A program made the translations under genes and the position numbers. Shown piece after piece: positions 9,295 to 18,896 of a stretch of 64,000 nt of DNA. This DNA comes from Bin34 sp963422415. Lineage in GTDB: Bacteria > Chloroflexota > Anaerolineae > Caldilineales > Caldilineaceae. The notes under the pieces are model-generated. The model did no database searches. It worked only from the letters and a program-made list of their open reading frames with translations, and was not told the origin of the DNA. The stretch is taken from NCBI GenBank assembly GCA_963422415.1, contig OY729430.1, forward strand, positions 310,001 to 374,000, read 5' to 3'. Within the stretch, counting starts at the first letter, position 1; every line of letters starts with the position of its first letter.

Positions 9295-10812
9295 TCATCC
9301 GGCCACAGGGAGGGGGACCAAGGCTTGGTCCACGATCCAACCGGCGGGTTCCTGCAAGCGACTCCAGCCCACTTGGGCCTTCTGCACACAAACCGGAGTG
9401 CCAGGTCCCAAGAGAGCCACCACATCCGCATCGCGCCCGGGCCGACTGCGCACATGATACCAGGCGTCCATCACCGTTTGTCTAGGGGTGCACCTTGAGG
9501 CAGGAGGTGTCGGTGTAGACGCCTCCTGCGCCGAGGCGAGGGGTGCAACGTCCCCGGCTGAAGCTTGGGAATCGGGATCCGGAGTTATGACCGGTTGCGG
9601 CAAAGACGACTCCGGCACGGGCCTCCCGGCTGCCTGCTCCAAGTTCTGCAAGCGCACCTCCAAGGTGTCCAGTCCCCGGTCCAAGCGCACGGCCACCGGT
9701 TCGGTCCGGGTTTCCACCAGTTGCACCATGGCGTCCGCCAACAGGGCAACAATGCGGTCGGGGGTAATCACGTCCGTCTGCCAGAGGGTGACAGCCAGAG
9801 AGACGAGCAGCAAAGCACGGCGCAGCAGGCGGCTGCCCTCGTAGCGCAGACCCTTCAGGACCGGACTCACAGCGATGGCTGCCTGTCGGGACAATCCCGA
9901 AGCGGACCGGGATGGCAAAGCCTCCTGCAGGGGGCTCCCAGGCACAGGTTCCGGGAAGGGGCCCGGCGCGACGGAGAAGGTCCTGGCCGCCTCTGGGACA
10001 GAGCCTGTCGGCGTGACATCCACCTCCTTGACGCGCTGCAGGGCGCTCTGAAAGTGAGACAGCCACTGGGAATGGCCGCCGTTGTAGAGGCGCCACAGCT
10101 GTTCCCAGGATTCAGTCTGGATCGCCGTCGCCACACCCGGCTTGGCCAAACAGAAGCGCACCAGGGCTTCGTACTCGTGCGCCGGATCCGCTTGCAGCCA
10201 GTCCCGAAAAGCCAACGCGTCTGCACAGCCAAAAGTGGCATGGGCCCAACCCATGATCTGGCCCACGCCCCAAGAGGTGACATAGCACTTCTCCCAAGTC
10301 CAAGTATCGGGCGGATCCCCCAGCGCGTTCCTGTAGAGGCGATCCCATTGTCGGGATTCAAAACGGTACACCAGTTCCCCACCGTTGTCGCGCGCCGTGC
10401 GTGCACCGCTCTCGCAGAGGGCAATGGCCATCAGAGCCCGGGTATGGGCGGCCAAAGGCGTGTCCTGCACGGCCGTTGCCAGCTCGGGCGCCACGGGCAC
10501 TGCACTCCCAAGGTCGGGACGCACGTAGCGGTCAGCCAGCAGTTCCCGGGCGATGTAGGCGGTGTGGTCGCCGTGGCGGACAGGCAGCCAGTGGTAGCCA
10601 TCCCCGAACAGGATCATATCGGTAGTCGCCGTCACCACCTGGCCTCGTGCCAAGCAGGAGAGTATGGGATGCTGTAGACCGGGTCCATTCCGTACGCGGA
10701 CTCCGGATTCCTTCACCCAATACAGGCGATCCCCCCGAGGCATGTCGCGCCCCTTCCCGCGTGCACGCGCTCTCCGAGTTGTGTCCTGCTGCCTGTCTCC
10801 CGCTGGCTCCAT
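9295..10812 (-). CDS. N-acetylmuramidase (DUF3380-like) with SH3 domains and a membrane segment
   Basis: A 505-residue protein predicted to cut peptidoglycan glycan strands. Order: a basic N-terminus; an SH3b-like domain (about 35-97, SGVRVRNGPG); a muramidase domain (about 120-260) with catalytic-type Glu in CESG (E134) and the family block SWGVGQIMG...YNGG; a Pro-rich linker; one hydrophobic helix (about 330-346); a charged helical stretch; and a C-terminal SH3 domain (about 450-500, VRSRPGRDADVV). ATG 10812 was chosen because AAGGAG lies 9 nt upstream. A longer frame to 11070 has no such site. There is no cleavable signal peptide, so export must be non-classical or holin-like. The neighbours are LRR proteins upstream and a one-helix coiled-coil protein downstream. 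Confidence 0.75.
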   Translation of the reverse strand: MEPAGDRQQDTTRRARARGKGRDMPRGDRLYWVKESGVRVRNGPGLQHPILSCLARGQVVTATTDMILFGDGYHWLPVRHGDHTAYIARELLADRYVRPDLGSAVPVAPELATAVQDTPLAAHTRALMAIALCESGARTARDNGGELVYRFESRQWDRLYRNALGDPPDTWTWEKCYVTSWGVGQIMGWAHATFGCADALAFRDWLQADPAHEYEALVRFCLAKPGVATAIQTESWEQLWRLYNGGHSQWLSHFQSALQRVKEVDVTPTGSVPEAARTFSVAPGPFPEPVPGSPLQEALPSRSASGLSRQAAIAVSPVLKGLRYEGSRLLRRALLLVSLAVTLWQTDVITPDRIVALLADAMVQLVETRTEPVAVRLDRGLDTLEVRLQNLEQAAGRPVPESSLPQPVITPDPDSQASAGDVAPLASAQEASTPTPPASRCTPRQTVMDAWYHVRSRPGRDADVVALLGPGTPVCVQKAQVGWSRLQEPAGWIVDQALVPLPVAG

Positions 10813-11273
10813 GATCCTTTCTCCTTGCTTTCCTCGCAGCCCAGAGGCCTGGACCTTTCCTGTACATCCGGTACAGCATGACGCACGCGGGAGGGGAGGG
10901 CCATATCGAACGCGTACCCGCTGCGTACCGGCGGGGCAGCGCCCCGTTCCCAGTGTTGCAATCGCTGTGTAGAGACCAAGTTGATCGGCCGTTCCACAGA
11001 CCAATCCCTGATCAGAACGTGGATCAGGGTCAGTCCTGTAGAAGAGCCTTGGCCACTGAAATCGCGACACCGGATCCTAATGGGGAGGGGGTGTCAGCCG
11101 ACATTCAGGAAGGTTGCAGCTTGCTGGAGTCCCGGCATGTGATACGACGCGAGGAGGCCGCGTTGCTGCCAATCCTTGGGGCCGGACGGAAATATCCTTG
11201 CTGCTGGCGTGCGGTAGATCTCCAGTGCAGGTACTAGGCTACGTCAATCTCCATCTGGCGCGCGGTCCACTTC
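10813..11273. other. Gene-free stretch upstream of the muramidase
   Basis: About 460 nt with no supported gene. It should hold the muramidase promoter on the minus strand, but I could not pick a convincing -35/-10 pair. Confidence 0.4.
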
Positions 11274-11624
11274 TTGCCCAAACCACTGGATGTCGTCCGT
11301 TGCCTGCAACTGGTCGAGAATCTGTTGCGTCCGGGGACGCCGGAGCGGGCGCTGGATCGGAATCGGAGCCAGATTCAAGTGCAGGGCACGGTGCATACGC
11401 CGTCCCTGCAAGGGCTGGAGATCTTGGCGGCGCTGGGATGGACGCCGTACCAGCGCCGGAGAGTGGTATCAGCGAGGCCAAGGGTGTGCACGGTGGTGCA
11501 TCGGCTGCGCCAGCGGCTGGAACCGGACCTGTCCCGGCCGCGAGTGGTGACCAATCTGGGGCAAGGATATTTCCTGGGTTTGCCCCTGCGTATGGAAGAC
11601 CGTTGCGACCCGACGCCGGGTTGA
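11274..11624 (+). pseudogene. Winged-helix (OmpR/AfsR-type) regulator remnant
   Basis: A 116-codon frame (TTG start at 11274) whose second half resembles the DNA-binding winged helix of response regulators. It has LQGLEILAALG, then a segment where part of the domain seems missing, then VHRLRQRLEPDLSRPRVVTN and GQGYFL. The last part corresponds to the recognition helix and the wing (GVGYRL in the family). No receiver domain or ribosome site is present, and the region between the two halves is about 15 residues shorter than a normal domain. I therefore read it as a decayed gene. Its first 56 nt (11289-11344) recur at 15132-15187 (52 of 56 identical), where the rest is deleted. Confidence 0.45.
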
Positions 11625-11793
11625 CGACAAGGATCAAGCCAACTCCAGCAGTCGAACATGTCATTCCATCGTGGCAGCCCCTTGACCATGATCTTTCTCC
11701 ATGGGTACCGCCCATCTCCCAAGCAGAGGATCCGGGCTGGACGTCAAGGACCATGGGTGTCCCGAAACCCCAGGGGGCTGCCCGACGAGGAAT

Positions 11794-14700
11794 TCATGGC
11801 CCCTGCTCCAACCGGCATTCGCGCCCGACGGATGGCAGCAGGTCCACGTAGTCGGTGGCGATCCAGATCTCCTCCGTTTCATGGAACATCCGATCCAAAG
11901 GCAGCGCCACGTAAGGCTGGTGGCCATCCGGCGGCCCCGGTTTGCTCAGCTCCAGCCACATTTGGCCGGTTTCATCGATATGGCGCTGGATCACGGGAAA
12001 AGCATAGCGTTCCGTGACTTGGCCCACTACCTGACCTTGCGCGCGGCTGGGGTGGTCCCACACGTTGACCGCATCTGCGGTAGCGCTGACGCTGACGAAG
12101 GGCCCGCGCCGCAGATTCCACAGCCGCTCCCAGAGATGGTCCTCGGTCGGCAGTGTCCAACGCAGGCCACCTTCCCAGTCCAACGTGATCGGGTAGGGAG
12201 CATCGCGCAGGAAATTCGGGGGCAGGCCCAACAGACAGGCGCTCCACAGGCTCAGATCGACCAAACGAGGGGCGGCGGCCAGAAAATCGGGCGGCAACGC
12301 CGTCAATCCATCCGCATCCAGAGTCAGGTCGGTCAGGGCCGGCGCAGCGGCCAGAAAATCGGGCGGCAGCGCAGTCAATCCATCCGTATACAGGGTCAGG
12401 CGAGTCAGGGCCGACGAAGCCGCCAGAAAATCGGGCGGCAGCGCAGTCAGTCCGTTCGCATCCAGAGTCAGGTGGGTCAGGGCCGGCGCAACAGCCAGAA
12501 AATCGGGCGGCAACGCCGTCAATCCGTTCGCATCCAGAGTCAGGTGGGTCAGGGCCGGCGCAACAGCCAGAAAATCGGGCGGCAACGCCGTCAATCCGTT
12601 CGCATCCAGAGTCAGGTGGGTCAGGGCCGGCACAACAGCCAGAAAATCGGGCGGCAACGCCGTCAATCCGTTCGCATCCAGAGTCAGGTGGGTCAGGGCC
12701 GGAACGGGGACCAAGAAGTCGGGCGGCAGCGCAGTCAACACACCCGCGTCCAGAGTCAGGTGGGTCAGGGCCGGAACGGGGACCAAGAAGTCGGAGGAAA
12801 AAGTGCTCAAGTCACCCAATTTATCCGGAGAGATGATGGACTCGACATGCCCGTATCCGTCGTCTTCCTTAGCTGACTCAATGAATCTGGCAGTGTCTCC
12901 GTCTCCCGAGATGTCCAGCACTAGATGCGTGAGAGCAGGCAAATCTGGCAGCCGATCGGTTGCCAGATACTGCAATTGGCTGGTCTGCAGGGTCAGGTGT
13001 GTAAGGACGGGCAGAGGCGGCAGCCAACCCGCCGACAGGGTTTGCAGTTGATCCATCTGCAGCAGGGTCAAGTGCGTGAGGGCCGGCAGCGGCGGCCGCC
13101 AGTCTGCGGATGGCAGCCAGTTTGACAATAGCTCGGACATCTTCCACAACTCCACGGTCAGGTGGGTCAGGTGCGGGAGAAAGGGGTAGGATCGTGTAGA
13201 GATACCGTACAGGGGCGCCATGTGCATCATGTTCGTCAGAGCGGGCAGGCGCAGGGCCCAGTCTGCAGGCAAACGCCCGACATTGGGTCCCACCACGGTC
13301 AAATGGGTCAGATGCGGCAGCAGCGGCAACCAGTCGAGTTGCATACCCCCCAGATTGCTCAGTTCCAGATGAGTCAGGTTGGGGGGCAACCAGCCATCGG
13401 GCGGATGACTTTGATTGTAATACGACAATTGAGGATAACCACGAGAGTCATCCAGGTTCAGGATCAAGTGGGTCAGCGCCGGCAGATCCGGCAGCACCGG
13501 CAGATAGTCCATACTCTGTGTTTGCAGAGACAGGTGGGTCAGGGCCGGCAGATCCGGCAGCCAGCCCGCCGACAGGGCCGACAGATGATCCGCAGCCAGG
13601 GTCAGGCGGGTCAGGGCCGGCAGATCCGGCAACCAGCCCGCCGGCAGACCCGACAGATGTTCCACGTCCAGGGTCAGGTGGGTCAGGGCCGGCAGATCCG
13701 GCAGCCAGCCCACCGGCAGAAGATACAAACGGGCATTCAGATTCAAGGTCAGGTGGGTCAGCGCCGGCAGATCCGGCAGCGGCGGCCGCCAACCCGCCGG
13801 CACGCGTTCCATGCCCACCTCAATCCAGCCCGTTCTTTCGGTGTAGATCGATCCCCCGGCCAGGTCCAGGGTCAAGTGCGTGAGCGCCGGCAGATCCGGC
13901 AGCCAGCCCGCCGACAGGTCCCGCAGGTCGCCCTCCACGTCCAGATGGGTCAGCGTCGGCAACGCCGGCAGCCAGCCCGCCGACAGGTCCCGCAGCGCAC
14001 GCGCGTCCAGCGCCAGATGGGTCAGCGCCGGCAACGCCGGCAGCCAGCCCGCCGGCAGATCCGGCAGCGCATGCGCGTCCAGCGCCAGGTGCGTCAGCGC
14101 CGGCAACGTCATGGAGCCGGCCAGTCCCTGCCCCATCTGGCGCAGGCGGGGAGCCTCGAACCACAGCCGTTGCAGGCGGGGAGCCTGGACCAGCAGGTAG
14201 GGATGCCAGACGCGTCCGCCAAACCGCAGGGTCGCCTCCTCCAGTCCCGTCAGACCCGCCAGATCATGGGCGCGGAACACCTCCACCGGGTTCGCATCTC
14301 TCCGCATGCTCCGCATCCCTGTCAGGATCTCATCGAACGGCGCCGGGCCCGGGTCCCCCATGGTGCGGATCGTGGCCAGCTGCGCCCACGTCACCGTCTC
14401 GCAGGGCGGACGACTCCCGCCGGAGGGCGTCAGGGCCGCCAGGATGGTGGCCCGCACTTCGTCACTGCGGTCGCACACGCGGGGCAAGGCCCCGGCCACC
14501 GGCCACGCCAAGGTCGCGGCATAGCGCAGGTACCCCACATGATCGACCTGGGCGTTGTTCACGTAGCGCACCGCACCATCGGAACCCACCTGCAGCGTGA
14601 AGCGCCGAGGCCCGACCCGGTCCAGGGCCGGCGCTCCGTCCGCCCGGACCGGCCAGCCCTCCACCTCCCAGGCCACGGGGACGGCCGGGCGCAGCGCGGC

Positions 14701-15027
14701 CGGCACCCGAAACAGGAGCGTGGGCCGCTGCCGCGCCTGATGCTGCACCGGCGCGTGCAGGGCCGTCATGTGGACGATCACGGTGGACCCGGTCGCCTGC
14801 ACCTGATAGTGGCTCTCCTCATGGGCGGCACCCGGCGGATAGATCCCCGAGGCCGCCCACGCCGGCTGCGCCCCCAATCCCAGAAAACCCAGCGCCAGGC
14901 CCAGGATCGACAGCAGCGGCCTCCACAGCTTGCCCCCCACTCCCCCGGGCAGAAGCCAGGTCATTCCGCCCCAGCGACCGACCGCCGGGTTCCACGCGGC
15001 CAGGCCGGAGGTTGCCTTGTCATGCAT
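11794..15027 (-). CDS. Secreted leucine-rich-repeat protein, copy 1
   Basis: A 1077-residue secreted protein. A hydrophobic signal ends near AQPAWA (about residue 58; ATG 14964, residue 22, would give a normal signal length). Residues 60-176 form a domain shared with the M23 protein at 19231 (RYVNN..VDH.GYLRY). Next is a helical segment, then about 30 leucine-rich repeats of 21-25 residues in two flavours: LPDLPALTHLTLD-type with GW, and GLTALPPDFLA-type encoded by 72-bp DNA repeats. The C-terminal 110 residues look like an SH3-type domain (VNVWDHPSRAQGQVVGQV). LRRs mediate protein binding, so a surface or secreted adhesin/effector role is plausible but unproven. The first ~385 residues match copy 2. 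Confidence 0.8.
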   Translation of the reverse strand: MHDKATSGLAAWNPAVGRWGGMTWLLPGGVGGKLWRPLLSILGLALGFLGLGAQPAWAASGIYPPGAAHEESHYQVQATGSTVIVHMTALHAPVQHQARQRPTLLFRVPAALRPAVPVAWEVEGWPVRADGAPALDRVGPRRFTLQVGSDGAVRYVNNAQVDHVGYLRYAATLAWPVAGALPRVCDRSDEVRATILAALTPSGGSRPPCETVTWAQLATIRTMGDPGPAPFDEILTGMRSMRRDANPVEVFRAHDLAGLTGLEEATLRFGGRVWHPYLLVQAPRLQRLWFEAPRLRQMGQGLAGSMTLPALTHLALDAHALPDLPAGWLPALPALTHLALDARALRDLSAGWLPALPTLTHLDVEGDLRDLSAGWLPDLPALTHLTLDLAGGSIYTERTGWIEVGMERVPAGWRPPLPDLPALTHLTLNLNARLYLLPVGWLPDLPALTHLTLDVEHLSGLPAGWLPDLPALTRLTLAADHLSALSAGWLPDLPALTHLSLQTQSMDYLPVLPDLPALTHLILNLDDSRGYPQLSYYNQSHPPDGWLPPNLTHLELSNLGGMQLDWLPLLPHLTHLTVVGPNVGRLPADWALRLPALTNMMHMAPLYGISTRSYPFLPHLTHLTVELWKMSELLSNWLPSADWRPPLPALTHLTLLQMDQLQTLSAGWLPPLPVLTHLTLQTSQLQYLATDRLPDLPALTHLVLDISGDGDTARFIESAKEDDGYGHVESIISPDKLGDLSTFSSDFLVPVPALTHLTLDAGVLTALPPDFLVPVPALTHLTLDANGLTALPPDFLAVVPALTHLTLDANGLTALPPDFLAVAPALTHLTLDANGLTALPPDFLAVAPALTHLTLDANGLTALPPDFLAASSALTRLTLYTDGLTALPPDFLAAAPALTDLTLDADGLTALPPDFLAAAPRLVDLSLWSACLLGLPPNFLRDAPYPITLDWEGGLRWTLPTEDHLWERLWNLRRGPFVSVSATADAVNVWDHPSRAQGQVVGQVTERYAFPVIQRHIDETGQMWLELSKPGPPDGHQPYVALPLDRMFHETEEIWIATDYVDLLPSVGRECRLEQGP
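12281..12784 (-). repeat. 72-bp tandem repeat array inside LRR gene copy 1
   Basis: Seven successive 72-bp units (starts 12281, 12353, 12425, 12497, 12569, 12641, 12713) encode 24-residue LRRs of the GLTALPPDFLA type. Neighbouring units are nearly identical, so the array can change length by slippage or recombination. Confidence 0.85.
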
Positions 15028-15117
15028 GTGCCCTGCCGCCCTCGCCTCTGCGCTGAAAAGGAGTGAATGCTAGCACAGGACGCTCGGACGCTCGGACGCC
15101 GGACCCCAATCCAGTGG
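13880..15117 (-). repeat. Long direct repeat, copy 1 (5' part of LRR gene plus upstream region)
   Basis: Reading along both copies, this stretch appears identical to 17749-18986 (offset 3869). It covers the signal peptide, the shared domain, the first LRRs and 90 nt upstream of the start. Divergence begins at 13879 on one side and after 15117 on the other. I compared it by eye, so isolated mismatches could be missed. Confidence 0.8.
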
Positions 15118-15131
15118 ACGTCCCCCGTTGA

Positions 15132-15187
15132 GATGTGGTCCGTTGCCTGCAACTGGTCGATAATCTGTTGCGCCCGGGGACACCGGA
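15132..15187 (+). pseudogene. Second, shorter relic of the winged-helix regulator
   Basis: It matches 11289-11344 at 52 of 56 positions. It then jumps, by an apparent internal deletion, to a trace of the LEIL segment before losing similarity. It sits downstream of LRR copy 2 as the longer relic sits downstream of copy 1. A further shared block lies closer to each LRR stop (11700-11793 versus 15243-15335). The duplicated unit was therefore LRR gene plus downstream regulator sequence. Confidence 0.6.
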
Positions 15188-15428
15188 ACTGGAGATCTGG
15201 CCCGGAGCCAGCTCAGGGTGCAGGGACGGTACATGCACTGTCATGGATACCGCCCGTCTCCCAAGTAGAGGATCCGGGCTGGACGTCAAGGACCGTGATT
15301 GTCCCGAAACCATAGGGGCTGCCCAACGAGGCAGATTTCGTGCCCCTGCTCGTAGCAAGCAACTGTCCTTGCACCCGCCTTTTGCCCCAGCGAAATACAA
15401 GGAAATCCGAGCCTCGGGCCCGTCCGCC

Positions 15429-18400
15429 CTACCCGTCCTTCTCCAACTGGCATTCGCGTCCGACGGATGGCAGCAGGTCCATGTAGTCGGTGGCGATCCA
15501 GATTTCCTCCGTTTCATGGAACACCCGATCCAAAGGCAGCGCCACGTGAGGCCGGAGGCCGCCCGGCGGCCCCGGTTTGCTCAGCTCCAGCCACATTTGG
15601 CCGGTTTCATCGATATGGCGCTGGATCACGGGAAAAGCATAGCGTCCCGTGACTTGGCCCACTACCTGACCTTGCGCGCGACTGGGGTGGTCCCACACGT
15701 TGACCGCACCTGCTGTATCACTGATACTGACGAAGGGCCCGCGCCGCAGATTCCACAGCCGCTCCCAGAGATGGTCCTCGGTCGGCAGTGTCCAATGCAG
15801 GTCGCCTTCCCAGTTCAACATGATCGGGTAGGGAGCATCGCGCAGGAAATTCGGGGACAGGCCCAACAGACAGGCGCTCCGCAGGCTCAGATCGACCAAA
15901 CGAGGGGCGGCGGCCAGAAAATTGGGCGGCAGCACAGTCAATCCATCCGCATCCAGAGTCAGGTAGGTCAGGACCGGCGCAGCAGCCAGAAAATCGGACG
16001 GCAACGCAGCCAACCCATCTGCATACAGAACCAGGAAGTCCAGGACTGGCGCAGCGGCAGCCAGAAAATCGGGCGGCAACGCCGTCAATCCATCCGCATA
16101 CAGAACCAGGAAGACCAGGGCCGGCGCAGCGGCAGCCAGAAAATCGGGCGGCAACGCAGTCAATCCGTCCGCATGCAGAGTCAGATGGGTCGGGGCCGGC
16201 GCGGCGGCCAGAAAATCGGGTGGCAGCGCAGTCAGTCCGTTCGCATGCAGAGTCAGGTGGGTCAGGGCCGGCGCGGCAGCCAGAAAATCGGGCGGCAGCG
16301 CAGTCAGTCCGTTCGCATGCAGAGTCAGGTGGGTCAGGGCCGGCGCGGCAGCCAAGAAATCGGGCGGCAACGCCGTCAATCCGTTCGCATGCAGAGTCAG
16401 GTGGGTCAGGGCCGGCGCGGCAGCCAGAAAATCGGGTGGCAACGCCGTCAATTCGTTCGCATGCAGAGTCAGGTGGGTCAGGGCCGGCGCGGCAGCCAAG
16501 AAATCGGGCGGCAACGCCGTCAATCCGTCCACATCCAGAGTCAGATGGGTCAGGGTGGGCAGGGGCGGCAGCCAACCCGCCGACAGGGTTTGCAGTTGTT
16601 CCATCCGCAGGGTCAAGTGCGTGAAGGCGGGCAGGGGCGGCAGCCAACCCGCCGACAGGGTTTGCAGTTGTTCCATCCGCAGGGTCAAGTGCGTGAAGGC
16701 GGGCAGGGGCGGCAGCCAACCCGCCGACAGGGTTTGCACTTTACTCGACTCCAGCTCCAGATGTGTGAGGGCCGGCAGCGGCGGCAGCCAGTCTGTGGGC
16801 AGGTCCTGCAGCCAGTTTGACGGAGGGGATACATACAGCTCCAGGGTCAGGTGCGTGAGGGCCGGCAACGGCGGCAGCCAGTTTGACAGCAGCTGGTTTG
16901 GCCGGTCTGGAACCAGATACAGATTCAGGTGGGTGAGGGCCGGCAGCGGCGGCAGCCAGTCTGAAAAATAACTCCGGCCTGCGGTCAGATGGGTCAGGCT
17001 CGGAGAAGGGACATAAGACCGCGCAAGGTGAGGATTCAGAGGCCACAGAGAAGACAGGCGCAGGTACGTCAGAGCGGGCAGGCGCAGGGCCCAGTCTGCA
17101 GGCAAAGACCCGACACTGGGCCCCAAGGTCAGATGAGTCAGATGCGGCAGATGCGGCAACCAGTCGAGCCACATATTTCCCAGATTGCTCAGTTCCAGAT
17201 GAGTCAGGTTGGGGGGCAACCAGCCATCGGGCGGCCGGCTTTGACTGTTAAAAGGGACATCCAAGCTCAGGATCAGGTGGGTCAGCGCCGGCAGATCCGG
17301 CAACGGTGGCAGGTGGTCTATATTCTGTGTTTGCAGAGACAGGTGGGTCAGCGCCGGCAGATCCGGCAGCACCGGCAGATAGTCCATACTCTGTGTTTGC
17401 AGAGACAGGTGGGTCAGGGCCGGCAGATCCGGCAGCCAGCCCGCCGACAGGGCCGACAGATGATCCGCAGCCAGGGTCAGGCGGGTCAGGGCCGGCAGAT
17501 CCGGCAACCAGCCCGCCGGCAGGCCCGACATGTGGTTCACGTCCAAGGTCAGGTGGGTCAGGGCCGGCAGATCCGGCAGCCAGCCCACCGGCAGAAGATA
17601 CAAACGGGCATTCAGATTCAAGGTCAGGTGGGTCAGCGCCGGCAGATCCGGCAGCCAGCCCGCCGGCAGACCCGACAAGTGTTCCACCTCAATCCAGCCC
17701 GTTCTTTCGGTGTAGATCGATCCCCCGGCCAGGTCCAGGGTCAAGTGGGTGAGCGCCGGCAGATCCGGCAGCCAGCCCGCCGACAGGTCCCGCAGGTCGC
17801 CCTCCACGTCCAGATGGGTCAGCGTCGGCAACGCCGGCAGCCAGCCCGCCGACAGGTCCCGCAGCGCACGCGCGTCCAGCGCCAGATGGGTCAGCGCCGG
17901 CAACGCCGGCAGCCAGCCCGCCGGCAGATCCGGCAGCGCATGCGCGTCCAGCGCCAGGTGCGTCAGCGCCGGCAACGTCATGGAGCCGGCCAGTCCCTGC
18001 CCCATCTGGCGCAGGCGGGGAGCCTCGAACCACAGCCGTTGCAGGCGGGGAGCCTGGACCAGCAGGTAGGGATGCCAGACGCGTCCGCCAAACCGCAGGG
18101 TCGCCTCCTCCAGTCCCGTCAGACCCGCCAGATCATGGGCGCGGAACACCTCCACCGGGTTCGCATCTCTCCGCATGCTCCGCATCCCTGTCAGGATCTC
18201 ATCGAACGGCGCCGGGCCCGGGTCCCCCATGGTGCGGATCGTGGCCAGCTGCGCCCACGTCACCGTCTCGCAGGGCGGACGACTCCCGCCGGAGGGCGTC
18301 AGGGCCGCCAGGATGGTGGCCCGCACTTCGTCACTGCGGTCGCACACGCGGGGCAAGGCCCCGGCCACCGGCCACGCCAAGGTCGCGGCATAGCGCAGGT

Positions 18401-18896
18401 ACCCCACATGATCGACCTGGGCGTTGTTCACGTAGCGCACCGCACCATCGGAACCCACCTGCAGCGTGAAGCGCCGAGGCCCGACCCGGTCCAGGGCCGG
18501 CGCTCCGTCCGCCCGGACCGGCCAGCCCTCCACCTCCCAGGCCACGGGGACGGCCGGGCGCAGCGCGGCCGGCACCCGAAACAGGAGCGTGGGCCGCTGC
18601 CGCGCCTGATGCTGCACCGGCGCGTGCAGGGCCGTCATGTGGACGATCACGGTGGACCCGGTCGCCTGCACCTGATAGTGGCTCTCCTCATGGGCGGCAC
18701 CCGGCGGATAGATCCCCGAGGCCGCCCACGCCGGCTGCGCCCCCAATCCCAGAAAACCCAGCGCCAGGCCCAGGATCGACAGCAGCGGCCTCCACAGCTT
18801 GCCCCCCACTCCCCCGGGCAGAAGCCAGGTCATTCCGCCCCAGCGACCGACCGCCGGGTTCCACGCGGCCAGGCCGGAGGTTGCCTTGTCATGCAT
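15429..18896 (-). CDS. Secreted leucine-rich-repeat protein, copy 2
   Basis: A 1155-residue paralogue of the 11794-15027 product with the same order: signal sequence, shared ~105-residue domain (about 60-176), helical segment, LRR array, C-terminal SH3-like tail (VNVWDHPSRAQGQVVGQV). Its first ~385 residues are the same as copy 1. The central repeats then differ in number and sequence: extra LPPLPALTHLTL units, three near-identical LQTLSAGWLPPLPAFTHLTL-type units, and nine LTALPPDFLA units. The C-termini are again close but not identical (ending ECQLEKDG versus ECRLEQGP). It is divergent from the M23 gene at 19231, and the 334-nt gap between them must hold both promoters. Binding partner unknown. 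Confidence 0.8.
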   Translation of the reverse strand: MHDKATSGLAAWNPAVGRWGGMTWLLPGGVGGKLWRPLLSILGLALGFLGLGAQPAWAASGIYPPGAAHEESHYQVQATGSTVIVHMTALHAPVQHQARQRPTLLFRVPAALRPAVPVAWEVEGWPVRADGAPALDRVGPRRFTLQVGSDGAVRYVNNAQVDHVGYLRYAATLAWPVAGALPRVCDRSDEVRATILAALTPSGGSRPPCETVTWAQLATIRTMGDPGPAPFDEILTGMRSMRRDANPVEVFRAHDLAGLTGLEEATLRFGGRVWHPYLLVQAPRLQRLWFEAPRLRQMGQGLAGSMTLPALTHLALDAHALPDLPAGWLPALPALTHLALDARALRDLSAGWLPALPTLTHLDVEGDLRDLSAGWLPDLPALTHLTLDLAGGSIYTERTGWIEVEHLSGLPAGWLPDLPALTHLTLNLNARLYLLPVGWLPDLPALTHLTLDVNHMSGLPAGWLPDLPALTRLTLAADHLSALSAGWLPDLPALTHLSLQTQSMDYLPVLPDLPALTHLSLQTQNIDHLPPLPDLPALTHLILSLDVPFNSQSRPPDGWLPPNLTHLELSNLGNMWLDWLPHLPHLTHLTLGPSVGSLPADWALRLPALTYLRLSSLWPLNPHLARSYVPSPSLTHLTAGRSYFSDWLPPLPALTHLNLYLVPDRPNQLLSNWLPPLPALTHLTLELYVSPPSNWLQDLPTDWLPPLPALTHLELESSKVQTLSAGWLPPLPAFTHLTLRMEQLQTLSAGWLPPLPAFTHLTLRMEQLQTLSAGWLPPLPTLTHLTLDVDGLTALPPDFLAAAPALTHLTLHANELTALPPDFLAAAPALTHLTLHANGLTALPPDFLAAAPALTHLTLHANGLTALPPDFLAAAPALTHLTLHANGLTALPPDFLAAAPAPTHLTLHADGLTALPPDFLAAAAPALVFLVLYADGLTALPPDFLAAAAPVLDFLVLYADGLAALPSDFLAAAPVLTYLTLDADGLTVLPPNFLAAAPRLVDLSLRSACLLGLSPNFLRDAPYPIMLNWEGDLHWTLPTEDHLWERLWNLRRGPFVSISDTAGAVNVWDHPSRAQGQVVGQVTGRYAFPVIQRHIDETGQMWLELSKPGPPGGLRPHVALPLDRVFHETEEIWIATDYMDLLPSVGRECQLEKDG
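15916..16776 (-). repeat. Tandem LRR-coding repeats inside LRR gene copy 2
   Basis: Nine units start at 15916, 15988, 16063, 16138, 16210, 16282, 16354, 16426 and 16498; two are 75 bp, the rest 72 bp. Three 72-bp units of a second type follow (16561, 16633, 16705). The in-frame 3-bp length changes keep the reading frame. Confidence 0.8.

Noticed and set aside
12281..16776. CRISPR-like regular repeats of 72 bp
   Set aside because: There are no unique spacers. The units are contiguous, code in-frame leucine-rich repeats on the minus strand, and no cas genes are present.
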